Positions 1 through 6,778 of a stretch of 7,342 nt of DNA are shown here, one piece after another. Under the pieces are notes generated by a model. The model searched no databases, was not told where the DNA came from, and worked only from the letters and a program-made list of their open reading frames with translations. Both the position numbers and the translations under genes were made by a program. Numbering within the stretch: position 1 is the first letter of the stretch; every line of letters begins with the position of its first letter. Origin of the DNA: Armatimonadota bacterium (GTDB lineage Bacteria > Armatimonadota > SYMT01); NCBI GenBank assembly GCA_020696885.1, contig JAJFMS010000150.1, positions 1-7,342 on the forward strand, read 5' to 3'.

Positions 1-1351
1 AGACCATGTTGCCCCAACGGTCCACGACGTCGATATGGCACGTATCGCCGCGCGTCTCACCCGTCGCTTCCACTGTCGGCTCCCCCACCCCGGCAGCTGC
101 CCCGAGGCTTCTGGCCGCGCGCTCGGAGGCACTGCCGGTGACCGAGCCGCCGTCGCCATCTGCGAGCGCCGGCGGAACGTACTCGGTGCGCAGCACTGGC
201 ATATAGGGCTCCCGCCCTGGAACCCGTCCCGGGCGGAACTCATGCGACGCGCTTTCGGTGATCAGCTGCCGGCGCTCCGCAGCGTACTCAGCGGACAGCA
301 GGTACCCCATCGGCACGTCGGCATCCCCGTAGTATGCCTCGCGGTCCGCGAGCGCGAGCTTCTGGGCCTCAAGGATGGTGTGGGCGCCGAGCTCGGTGGA
401 CGGATCGAGGTGCTCGTCGTCGAAGCCGTCCAGGATGGCCAGGGTCTGCAGCAGAGCCGGTCCCTGGCCCCACGGGCCGGTCTTGGCGATCGTATGGCCC
501 CGGAATTCCAGCGTCACCGCCTCTTCATAGCCGGCGCGGAAGCCGGCCATATCCGCCATGGTCAGGACACCGCTGTGGTCCGTCCCGGACGAATGGCGAT
601 GCGGCGTCTGCACGGCCCTCGCCATCGCACTGGCCACGAACCCCTCGCTCCATTCCCTGCGGGCCGCGTCGATCCGTGCCTCCCGCGTGTGGGCAGCAGC
701 CGTTCCAGCAGCCTCGCCGATACCCGCCCCGGCCTGGACCAGCCGTTGCAGGGTGCGGGCGTGGGCGGGATTGGTGATGAGCTCGCCTTCCGCCGGGATT
801 CGTCCCCCGGGCATCCACAGCCCCGCCGAGGTAGGCCAGTGTTCGCGGAACAGCTCCGACACCGCCGCTATGGTGGCACCGACGCGGGCCAGAACCGGGT
901 GACCGTCCCGCGCGTATCCGATCGCAAAGTCCAGCACCTCCGCCAGCTCCCACGTTCCGTGGTCCCGCAGAAGCAAAAGCCAGGCGTCGACGGCGCCCGG
1001 CACCGCCGCGGCCAGTGCACCGGACCCCGGTACCAGTTCCAGCCCTTCAGACCGGTAGTGCTCCACGGTGGCTCCCGCCGGCGCGGGCCCCTGCCCCGCC
1101 AACACCACTGGCCTCCCCGGTTCCTCGGCCGTGCTGAAAACACCGGTCATATCGCCGCCGGGACCGTTGAGGTGCGGCTCCACAACATGCAGCACGAAAG
1201 CGGCGGCAGTGGCCGCGTCGAACGCGTTCCCGCCACGCTCGAGCACCGACTGCGCTGTGGCCGTGGCCAGCCAGTGCGTCGACGCTGACATGCCGAAGGT
1301 GCCTTGCAGCGTCGGGCGGGTAGTGAAAGGGTCCGGCGGCGTAAAGCTCAT
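1..1351 (-). CDS. gamma-glutamyltransferase-family protein (YwrD-like), C-terminus cut off by window edge
   Basis: This is an N-terminal nucleophile hydrolase of the gamma-glutamyltransferase family, a group that cleaves or transfers gamma-glutamyl or related amide-linked groups after self-processing. The 450 visible codons start at ATG 1351. Residues 20-66 carry the family N-terminus (GMSASTHWLAT, RGGNAFDAATAAAF, VVEPHLNGPGGD). Residues 435-449 read GDTCHIDVVDRWGNM, which aligns with the E. coli TTHYSVVD motif, so Thr437 is the expected autocleavage residue and nucleophile. The small-subunit remainder lies beyond position 1. No signal peptide is visible, unlike secreted Ggt, so a cytoplasmic location is likely. 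The conserved substrate-binding Arg before the APA motif appears to be Gln (LAGQGPAPAGA, 85-95). Residues about 395-430 form a Gly/Ala-rich linker. It lies downstream of tex on the same strand with a 93-base gap. The substrate is unknown; glutathione is unlikely if the host uses mycothiol. Confidence 0.93.
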   Translation of the reverse strand, partial: MSFTPPDPFTTRPTLQGTFGMSASTHWLATATAQSVLERGGNAFDAATAAAFVLHVVEPHLNGPGGDMTGVFSTAEEPGRPVVLAGQGPAPAGATVEHYRSEGLELVPGSGALAAAVPGAVDAWLLLLRDHGTWELAEVLDFAIGYARDGHPVLARVGATIAAVSELFREHWPTSAGLWMPGGRIPAEGELITNPAHARTLQRLVQAGAGIGEAAGTAAAHTREARIDAARREWSEGFVASAMARAVQTPHRHSSGTDHSGVLTMADMAGFRAGYEEAVTLEFRGHTIAKTGPWGQGPALLQTLAILDGFDDEHLDPSTELGAHTILEAQKLALADREAYYGDADVPMGYLLSAEYAAERRQLITESASHEFRPGRVPGREPYMPVLRTEYVPPALADGDGGSVTGSASERAARSLGAAAGVGEPTVEATGETRGDTCHIDVVDRWGNMV

Positions 1352-1386
1352 GCAGCTACTCTAGGCAACGTCTTCCCGGGTCTCGA
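1352..1386 (-). promoter_or_regulatory. putative promoter for a leaderless mRNA of the GGT-family gene
   Basis: On the minus strand TCGAGA (1381-1386) is followed by exactly 17 bases and then TAGAGT (1358-1363). Each hexamer matches 4 of 6 positions of the sigma-70-type consensus, and TAGAGT fits the actinobacterial TANNNT -10 pattern. Six bases separate the -10 from the A of the ATG, so transcription would begin at or next to the start codon. No Shine-Dalgarno sequence precedes this ATG, which fits a leaderless transcript; these are common in Actinobacteria. The match comes from reading alone and could be chance. No convincing terminator for tex is visible in the same gap. Confidence 0.4.
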
Positions 1387-1444
1387 GGACACCGCACCCG
1401 CGACACGGCCGGGCCTCTGATCCCAGACACCGGCTCTTCGCCGC

Positions 1445-3985
1445 CTACTTCGCGAGGCCGGCCTGCCGCAGCGCTTCCGCCATGGCAGTGTTCGCCGGGG
1501 CGGGCGCCGGCTTCTGAGACGCAGGAGCCTCCCGGCGGTTGCGGCCATCTGTCCCGCGGCCGCTTCCACCGCCAGCCCTCGCATTGCCGGCGTTTCCGCC
1601 ACCGCTCTTACCGCGGGGACCGCCGCCCTGTCCGCCGGCCCGCCCGGCCTCGCCGCCCCCGCCAGACCGGCCAGCGCCGCCTGCCTGCCGCCCGCCCGGC
1701 GTCGACGGTTCATCATCCAGCCGCAGGGTCAGCGAGATCCGCTTGCGCTCCGGGTCGGCTTCGAGCACCTTGACGCGGACCACCTGACCGGATTTCACGA
1801 CTTCGCGAGGGTCCGACACGAAGCGGTTGGCCAGCGCGGACACGTGCACCAGCCCGTCCTGATGCACTCCGACATCCACGAACGCACCAAAGGCAGCAAC
1901 ATTGGTCACTGTCCCCTCCAGAACCATGCCGGGCTTGAGGTCGGAGATCTTTTCAATGCCTTCCGAGAACGAGGCGGCCTTGAATGCCGGGCGAGGGTCA
2001 CGGCCGGGCTTCTCCAGCTCGGCGATGATGTCCCGGACGGTCGGCAGACCGAACGTGCCGTCGACAAAGTCCTGCGGATTCAGCAAGCTGGCACCGGCAA
2101 GGCCGGAGGACGGCAGCCCTCCCTTCGATGACTGCCCGGGGGCAGCTGCGGCCATGATCTTCCGCGCCACCGGATACGCCTCCGGGTGGACGCTGGACGC
2201 ATCCAGCGGTTCCGCTCCCCCGGTGATCCGAAGGAAGCCCGCGCACTGTTCAAAGGCCTTCGCGCCCAGCCGGGGCACCTTCTTCAGCTCGCTCCGCTTG
2301 GCGAACGGGCCGTTCTCGTTCCGGTAGGCCACGATGTTCTCGCTCAGCAACGGCCCCACTCCGGCAACCCGGCTCAGCAGCGCGGGCGACGCCGTGTTCA
2401 CGTCCACGCCCACGGCATTCACGCAGTCCTCCACCACCGCGTCCAGGCTGCGGTCCAGCTTCGACGCGGTGACGTCGTGCTGATACTGCCCGACGCCGAT
2501 GGACTTCGGGTCGATCTTCACCAGCTCAGCCAGTGGATCCTGCAGCCGGCGCGCGATGGACACGGCACCGCGGAGCGACACGTCCATGCCGGGCAGTTCC
2601 GCTGCCGCCAGCGCCGATGCCGAGTACACGGACGCACCTGCCTCGGAGACTACGAGCTTCTGCGGCTTCGCCCCGGCGCCCTCCGGGGACGGCGCGCCTG
2701 GGGACGCTTTGTCAGCGGACAGTTTCTTGATCAGCTCGGCGGCGAGCTTGTCCGTCTCACGCGACGCAGTGCCGTTGCCGATCGCCACGAGTTCGACGGC
2801 GTGCTTCCGCGCCAGCCGCTCCAGGGTCGCCAGTGCTTCGTCCCACTTCCGGGCCGGCGCGTGCGGATAGACGGTGTCCGTTGCGACCACTTTGCCGGTC
2901 CCGTCCACCACAGCAACTTTGACGCCTGTCCGCAGCCCAGGATCCAGGCCGAGGGTGGCGCGGTTCCCGGCCGGTGCGGCCAGCAGCACGTCGCGCAGGT
3001 TCGCGGCGAAGACGCGGACAGCCTCGTCTTCCGCCGCAGCAAACATCCGTCCGCGCAGGTCTGCCGTCAGGCGGGCGAGCACCCGCGAGCGCCACGCCAC
3101 CTGCGCCGTCTGCACCAGCCAGCTATCGGCGGAACGCCCGCGGTCCGCAACCCCCAGGAACCGGGCCACGGCGGACTCGTACCGGGAGCGTGCGGCGGCC
3201 AGGGCGTCGTCGTCCGCAGGGTCCGCTTCCGCGAGGTCGAGCTCCAGCACGCCTTCCTTTTCGCCGCGCAGCAAGGCGAGGACGCGGTGCGACGGCATCC
3301 CGGCCGGAGCCTGCGCGAACTCGAAGTAGTCCGCGAACTTCTGCCCCTCGGCTTCTTTGCCCTTCTTCACGCGCGACACCATCCTGCCCTGCGCCCACAG
3401 CCGTTCGCGCAGGTTTTCGGCGAGGTCGGGATCCTGCGCAACGCGCTCCACAAGGATGGCGCGGGCACCGGCGAGCGCAGCGGCGGCATCGTCGACCGCG
3501 TGCTCGGTGTTCAGGTATTTCGCCGCTTCGCGCTCCGGGTCCAGGTCGGGGTGCTGGAGCAATGCATCCGCGAGCGGCTCAAGTCCGGCTTCACGCGCGA
3601 TCTGCGCTCTCGTGCGGCGCTTGGACTTGAAGGGCAGGTAAATGTCCTCCAGCCTGGACTTCGTCTCGGCAGCGACGACGGCGGCCTCGAGTTCCGCGGT
3701 CAGCTTGCCCTGAGCGGCGATCGCCTCGAGGACGGCGCGACGGCGGTCCTCCAGTTCGCGCAGGTAGCGCAGGCGCTCGTCGAGCTCTCGCAGCTGGGTG
3801 TCGTCAAGCGTCCCGGTGGCTTCCTTGCGGTACCGGGCGATGAAGGGCACGGTGGCTCCGCCGTCGAGCAGTTCCACGGCGGCCTTTACCTGCCAGGCTT
3901 TCACTCCAAGTTCGGAAGCGATCTGGGCCGCGATGGCCGATGCTGAAGCAGGGGCGGCGGACGGGGGCTGCGGGAGTTGGGTCAC
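1445..3985 (-). CDS. tex: Tex family RNA-binding transcriptional accessory protein
   Basis: Tex is a cytoplasmic nucleic-acid-binding protein linked to transcription and RNA metabolism. The 846 residues are complete and show the family order. The helical Tex N-terminal region is at about 18-200 (VPFIARYRKEATGTLDDTQLREL at 46-68). The RNase H-like YqgF domain is at about 343-480 (LGLDPGLRTG at 345-354). The conserved Tex block IGVGQYQHDV is at 496-505, and the helix-hairpin-helix region is at about 522-590. The S1 RNA-binding domain is at about 684-756 (GTVTNVAAFGAFVDVGVHQD). Typical Tex is near 780 residues. The excess comes from Ala/Pro/Gly-rich insertions at about 424-442 and 612-634 and from a tail at 758-830 rich in Gly and Arg. 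The start is GTG 3985, because no other ATG or GTG lies before the conserved N-terminus. Only AAGGGG abutting the GTG resembles a ribosome binding site, so initiation may be leaderless. Confidence 0.97.
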   Translation of the reverse strand: MTQLPQPPSAAPASASAIAAQIASELGVKAWQVKAAVELLDGGATVPFIARYRKEATGTLDDTQLRELDERLRYLRELEDRRRAVLEAIAAQGKLTAELEAAVVAAETKSRLEDIYLPFKSKRRTRAQIAREAGLEPLADALLQHPDLDPEREAAKYLNTEHAVDDAAAALAGARAILVERVAQDPDLAENLRERLWAQGRMVSRVKKGKEAEGQKFADYFEFAQAPAGMPSHRVLALLRGEKEGVLELDLAEADPADDDALAAARSRYESAVARFLGVADRGRSADSWLVQTAQVAWRSRVLARLTADLRGRMFAAAEDEAVRVFAANLRDVLLAAPAGNRATLGLDPGLRTGVKVAVVDGTGKVVATDTVYPHAPARKWDEALATLERLARKHAVELVAIGNGTASRETDKLAAELIKKLSADKASPGAPSPEGAGAKPQKLVVSEAGASVYSASALAAAELPGMDVSLRGAVSIARRLQDPLAELVKIDPKSIGVGQYQHDVTASKLDRSLDAVVEDCVNAVGVDVNTASPALLSRVAGVGPLLSENIVAYRNENGPFAKRSELKKVPRLGAKAFEQCAGFLRITGGAEPLDASSVHPEAYPVARKIMAAAAPGQSSKGGLPSSGLAGASLLNPQDFVDGTFGLPTVRDIIAELEKPGRDPRPAFKAASFSEGIEKISDLKPGMVLEGTVTNVAAFGAFVDVGVHQDGLVHVSALANRFVSDPREVVKSGQVVRVKVLEADPERKRISLTLRLDDEPSTPGGRQAGGAGRSGGGGEAGRAGGQGGGPRGKSGGGNAGNARAGGGSGRGTDGRNRREAPASQKPAPAPANTAMAEALRQAGLAK

Positions 3986-4115
3986 CCCCTTATTTTGCCT
4001 TACCCGTCCAGGCGGGCGTCCGGGCGAGCATCGAGGGGCAGACCTGCTCTACCCACCGCTGGGCTTAAGTGGTGTAGTGGCTGTAGGCAGAAATCCTTCG
4101 GGCAGGCGGTGCACC
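3986..4115. promoter_or_regulatory. divergent intergenic region between tex (minus) and the 98-residue gene (plus)
   Basis: These 130 bases must hold the promoters for both divergent genes. For tex, minus-strand CAAAAT (3992-3997) lies 6 bases before GTG 3985, the same spacing as the proposed leaderless promoter of the GGT-family gene. It lacks the leading T and has no good -35 at 16-18 bases, so it is weak. For the plus gene, AGGCGG (4104-4109) sits 6 bases before ATG 4116 and decides that start. A weak hairpin, CACCGCT (4054-4060) with AGTGGTG (4068-4074) and one G-T pair, lies upstream of it. I see no recognisable operator and no clear plus-strand promoter. Confidence 0.35.
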
Positions 4116-4412
4116 ATGCAGGAATTGCTGATTATTCTTCAGGACGGCTTCAATGACGACGAGGTCGCCATCACCGTCAACGGCAAGGAGGCCCGGTTCG
4201 ACCGCGACGTCACCACGCGTGCGCTGCTGGGCATGGCCGAGGAAGTGTCCGTGGAGCTTCCTGCCAAGGGCGCGACGGTGGGTGTCGAGGTGACCAGCCG
4301 GAACCTCAGCGCGGAGATGAAGCTGCATGGACGGCCGAAAAGCCTCCTGGTGTCCATTGAGGACGGGGAGCTGGTCCTCAACGAAGGCACCGGGCGCGAG
4401 GCTTTCCTCTAG
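4116..4412 (+). CDS. hypothetical protein, 98 residues, probably beta-rich and cytoplasmic
   Basis: I do not recognise a named family. The protein is 98 residues, acidic, with no signal peptide, membrane segment or cysteine. Alternating hydrophobic stretches (LLIILQ at 4-9, EVAITVNG at 16-23, GVEVTSR, SLLVSIEDGELVLNEG) suggest a small beta-sandwich; this fold is inference. ATG 4116 is chosen because AGGCGG lies 6 bases upstream. The reading frame stays open back to 3798, but that part runs antisense to tex and reads as non-natural protein. This is the only plus-strand gene in the window. It is divergent from tex and convergent with the TIM-like gene, whose stop codon overlaps its own in CTAG. 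It therefore appears to be transcribed alone, and nothing nearby indicates its job. Coding is supported by strong third-position GC and natural amino-acid composition. Confidence 0.82.
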   Translation: MQELLIILQDGFNDDEVAITVNGKEARFDRDVTTRALLGMAEEVSVELPAKGATVGVEVTSRNLSAEMKLHGRPKSLLVSIEDGELVLNEGTGREAFL

Positions 4413-5272
4413 TCCGCCGCCACGGTCACAGCCAGAGCTTCGTCCAGCACCTTCCCGAAGTTCGTGGCGTCGTGCGCGAACCGGCCCAGGAAGAGACCGG
4501 ACACGCCGTCAAGCGTCGGGAGGAGCCCGGGCTTGGCGGAACCGCCGTAGATGATCGGCAAATCCTGGAGTCCGTGGACGGCGAGCCGTGCGCGGAGCTG
4601 ATTAACGACGGCGGACACGTACCCGGCGCTGGCAGGTTCCGACGCGCCGATGGCCCAGACCGGTTCGTACGCGATGACCACGCGCGATGCGAGCGCCCAG
4701 TCCCCGCCGGTTGCAGCCTCGATCTGGCCGTAGACGAAGGACGCGGCGGCTTCCGTGGCGGCGTCCGCCGGAGTTTCGGAGGCATTGCCCGTCCCGGAAC
4801 CCGGCCCCGCGGTTTCCTCACCGACACACAGCAGCGGGGTGATCCCGGCGTCGTCGGCTGCTCTGACCTTGAGCCCGATCATGGCGTCATCCTCACCGAA
4901 GTGCCGGCGCCGCTCGGCGTGGCCGATCTCCACGATCCGCACGCCAAGCTCTGCAAGCAGGGATGGCGACACCTCGCCGGTCCACGGACCGTCCGCCCAG
5001 CCGCAGTCCTGCGCCCCAAGAAGCACCGGGGACCCGGCGAGAATGTCGGCAGCTGCGGGAAGCATCGGAAAGGACGGGATGACAAACGGGACCACCCGCC
5101 CGGCCGCGAGGGCCGGACGGGCGTCCACTTCGGAGCGCAGTTCGCCGAGCCAGCGCAGGCTGTCCGCGTAGCCCAGGTACATCTTGGTGCTGACACCGAC
5201 GTACCTGGTTTCCGAGGCCAGGGATTCCGCGGAGTTGGGCCCTCCGGCGCCGGCGGGGCGGGTCTGCGTCAT
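4409..5272 (-). CDS. triosephosphate isomerase-like sugar-phosphate isomerase, probably not the housekeeping TPI
   Basis: This 287-residue TIM-barrel protein belongs to the triosephosphate isomerase superfamily, whose members interconvert a ketose phosphate and its isomer by an enediol mechanism. The catalytic set is present: Lys30 in VSTKMYL, His118 in EIGHAERR and Glu203 in AYEPVWAIG. The phosphate-binding loop YGGS is at 242-245. Departures from canonical TPI include loss of the Asn of the NWK motif, Ala in place of Ser in GHSERR, GRFAHDATNF at 263-272 where TPI has a GGASL-type loop, and a Gly/Ala-rich insertion at about 155-175. ATG 5272 is preceded by AGGAG (5284-5288) 11 bases away, a rather long spacing. 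The frame is open to 5665 but that part overlaps the MFS gene. It is the last gene of the operon, 41 bases after the MFS stop. EryH/LerI-type L-erythrulose 1-phosphate isomerases are TPI homologues and make a plausible model; this is inference. Confidence 0.92.
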   Translation of the reverse strand: MTQTRPAGAGGPNSAESLASETRYVGVSTKMYLGYADSLRWLGELRSEVDARPALAAGRVVPFVIPSFPMLPAAADILAGSPVLLGAQDCGWADGPWTGEVSPSLLAELGVRIVEIGHAERRRHFGEDDAMIGLKVRAADDAGITPLLCVGEETAGPGSGTGNASETPADAATEAAASFVYGQIEAATGGDWALASRVVIAYEPVWAIGASEPASAGYVSAVVNQLRARLAVHGLQDLPIIYGGSAKPGLLPTLDGVSGLFLGRFAHDATNFGKVLDEALAVTVAAD

Positions 5273-5313
5273 GGTGACTTCTGCTCCTTTTGTTTCTGAT
5301 GCTGTTTCGGCGC

Positions 5314-6669
5314 CTACTTTTCGAGCAGGTCGTCTGCCTTGTTCTTGAACTTCCGCGTGCCGTACATCATCGCAGCAGCGAGGAACGGCATCACGCCCAG
5401 CGCGTAGACACCCATGGTGCCGGTGTCGGAGGCAGTGATCTGGTTGACGGAGGTGCGCAGGATCGGAGCCACGAAGCCGCCGAGGTTGCCCAGCGAGTTG
5501 ATCAGCCCGATGCCGGCTGCAGCGGCCGTTCCGGTGAGGAACGCCGTCGGGTAGGACCAGGCAATGGGGCCGATGGAGAGGAAGCTGCAGACCGCGAGGC
5601 TGATGCACAGGATGCCCAGCGCCGGAACGTGGTTCGCGCCTGCCCAGGCCGAGCCGAAAATGCACAGACCGGTGGAGATGAACAGCCCCGTGCCCCAGAC
5701 CCGCCGGCGGACCACCGTGTTGGCGGCCTTGCCGATGAAGTAGCAGGCGAACATGCCGAAGAACCAGGGGATGGCAGCCAGCAGGCCGACGGCGAGGCCC
5801 ACCTTCTGGCCGGTCAGCTGGGCCACCTGCTGCGGGAGGTAGAACGTCACGCCGTAAACCGCGATCTGCAGGCAGAAGTAGATGAGGGTGAAGTACCAGA
5901 CGCGGCCGTTCTTCATGGCGGCAAGCACACCGCGGGGGCCGGATTCTTCCTTGACGTTGTCCTCGAGGGCCATGACGTCGAGCAGTGCCTTCTTTTCACC
6001 GGCGTTCAGGAACTTGGCGTCCTGCGGGCTGTTGATGAGGAAGAAGTAAGCCGCGATGCCGGCCAGGACGGCGAGCATTCCCTCGACGAAGAACATGACC
6101 TGCCAGCCGTGGACGCCGGGAACCTGGTCACCGATGTTGATCAGCCAGCCCGACAGCGGCGCGCCCATCATCTGGGAGAAGGGCTGGGCCAGGTAAAAGA
6201 TGGCGAACATCTTCACGCGGACCTTGTTGGGGAACCAGGCCGCAAGGAACATGATGACGCCGGGGAACAGACCGGCCTCGGTGACACCCAGCAGGAACCG
6301 CAGGATGATGAACGACGCCTCGCCCTGGACAAAGGCGAAGCAGGCGGAGACGATCCCCCAGGTGATCGCGATGCGGGCCAGCCACACCTTCGCGCCGAAT
6401 TTCGTCAGGAGCAGATTGGAGGGGATCTCGAACAGGGCGTAGCCGATGAAGAAGATGCCCGCACCGAGCGCGTATGCGCCCGCGGTGATACCCCTGTCCA
6501 CCTCGAGTGCCGCTTCAGCGAAGCCCACGTTGGTGCGGTCCAGGAACGCCACCACGTAGAGGATCACCAGCATAGGCATGAGCCGGAAGGAGGCCTTGGA
6601 TATGGCCGACTTCAGCACCGGGGAGTCCAGCAGCTCCCTGGTGGCGGACGTTGTTGACGTGACAGTCAT
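5314..6669 (-). CDS. MFS transporter, anion:cation symporter (ACS) family-like
   Basis: This is a 451-residue inner-membrane secondary transporter, probably a proton-coupled importer of an organic anion or small polar carbon source. Twelve hydrophobic segments are readable, starting near residues 30, 64, 93, 118, 154, 188, 256, 290, 324, 349, 378 and 418, with a polar central loop at about 213-255. ACS-type signatures are visible: YVVAFLDRTNVGFA in the first segment (38-51), EIPSNLLLTKFGAKVWLAR (81-99), and RFLLGVTEAGLFPGVIMFLA (124-143). INSLGNLGGFVAP is at 390-402. The start is ATG 6669, with a strong GAGGAG (6675-6680) 5 bases away. The gene sits between a 30-residue membrane-protein gene and a TIM-like isomerase gene on the same strand. 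The isomerase suggests a substrate that becomes a sugar phosphate after uptake. The substrate cannot be read from sequence; relatives carry tartrate, glucarate, galactonate or phthalate. Confidence 0.95.
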   Translation of the reverse strand: MTVTSTTSATRELLDSPVLKSAISKASFRLMPMLVILYVVAFLDRTNVGFAEAALEVDRGITAGAYALGAGIFFIGYALFEIPSNLLLTKFGAKVWLARIAITWGIVSACFAFVQGEASFIILRFLLGVTEAGLFPGVIMFLAAWFPNKVRVKMFAIFYLAQPFSQMMGAPLSGWLINIGDQVPGVHGWQVMFFVEGMLAVLAGIAAYFFLINSPQDAKFLNAGEKKALLDVMALEDNVKEESGPRGVLAAMKNGRVWYFTLIYFCLQIAVYGVTFYLPQQVAQLTGQKVGLAVGLLAAIPWFFGMFACYFIGKAANTVVRRRVWGTGLFISTGLCIFGSAWAGANHVPALGILCISLAVCSFLSIGPIAWSYPTAFLTGTAAAAGIGLINSLGNLGGFVAPILRTSVNQITASDTGTMGVYALGVMPFLAAAMMYGTRKFKNKADDLLEK

Positions 6670-6710
6670 TCAAACTCCTCGTTGAGTAAGTAAGTGAGCA
6701 AATCAGGTGG

Positions 6711-6741
6711 GCAAAACAGCAGCCCGAGACCGTGGGCCGCT
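6711..6741 (-). terminator. terminator-like hairpin between the small membrane-protein gene and the MFS gene
   Basis: In minus-strand RNA, AGCGGCCC (6741-6734) can pair with GGGCUGCU (6725-6718) across an 8-base loop, giving an 8-bp GC-rich stem with one G-U pair. GUUUUGC follows immediately. On the plus strand the G-U position becomes an A-C mismatch, so the structure favours minus-strand transcripts. It starts 32 bases after the small gene's stop codon and ends about 30 bases before the MFS ribosome binding site. With only four U residues it would be a weak or partial terminator, or an RNA processing or stability element that sets different levels for upstream and downstream genes. Confidence 0.42.
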
Positions 6742-6747
6742 TTGAAT

Positions 6748-6778
6748 CAGGTGGTGCTTAGAACAGGTGGTGCTTAGA
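6748..6778. repeat. tandem duplication of a 15-base unit, period 16
   Basis: CAGGTGGTGCTTAGA occurs twice without mismatch, at 6748-6762 and 6764-6778, separated by one base. The right-hand copy contains the TAA stop codon (6774-6776, minus strand) of the 30-codon membrane-protein gene; the left-hand copy is in its 3' untranslated region. A slippage-type duplication is the simplest explanation. Confidence 0.9.

Noticed and set aside
35..1288. 417-codon open frame on the plus strand opposite the GGT-family gene
   Set aside because: The minus strand gives a continuous GGT-family protein with catalytic motif; the plus-strand product has Arg/Pro/Gly-rich shadow composition.
1352..1444. Intrinsic terminator after tex
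   Set aside because: The gap is GC-rich with short self-complementary words (CCCGGG, GGCC) but no stem with a usable loop and U-tract.
2186..3946. 586-codon open frame on the plus strand opposite tex
   Set aside because: It is fully antisense to an unmistakable tex gene. Its translation is rich in Arg, Gln, Gly and His with no domain sense, as expected for the shadow of a high-GC gene.
4054..4074. 7-bp imperfect hairpin upstream of the 98-residue gene as an operator or riboswitch
   Set aside because: The stem is short with a G-T pair and no supporting context, and such pairings are expected by chance in GC-rich DNA.
3798..4115. 106-residue N-terminal extension of the 98-residue plus-strand protein
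   Set aside because: Most of it is antisense to the 5' end of tex, the composition is unnatural, and AGGCGG marks ATG 4116 as the start.
5273..5665. 131-residue N-terminal extension of the TIM-like protein
   Set aside because: It overlaps the MFS coding sequence in another frame and shows no domain sense. ATG 5272 has an AGGAG upstream and leaves a normal TIM-barrel length.
5290..6657. 455-codon open frame on the plus strand opposite the MFS gene
   Set aside because: The translation is a hydrophilic Asp/Glu/His/Arg-rich string, the complement of hydrophobic codons, and the minus strand encodes a clear 12-segment transporter.
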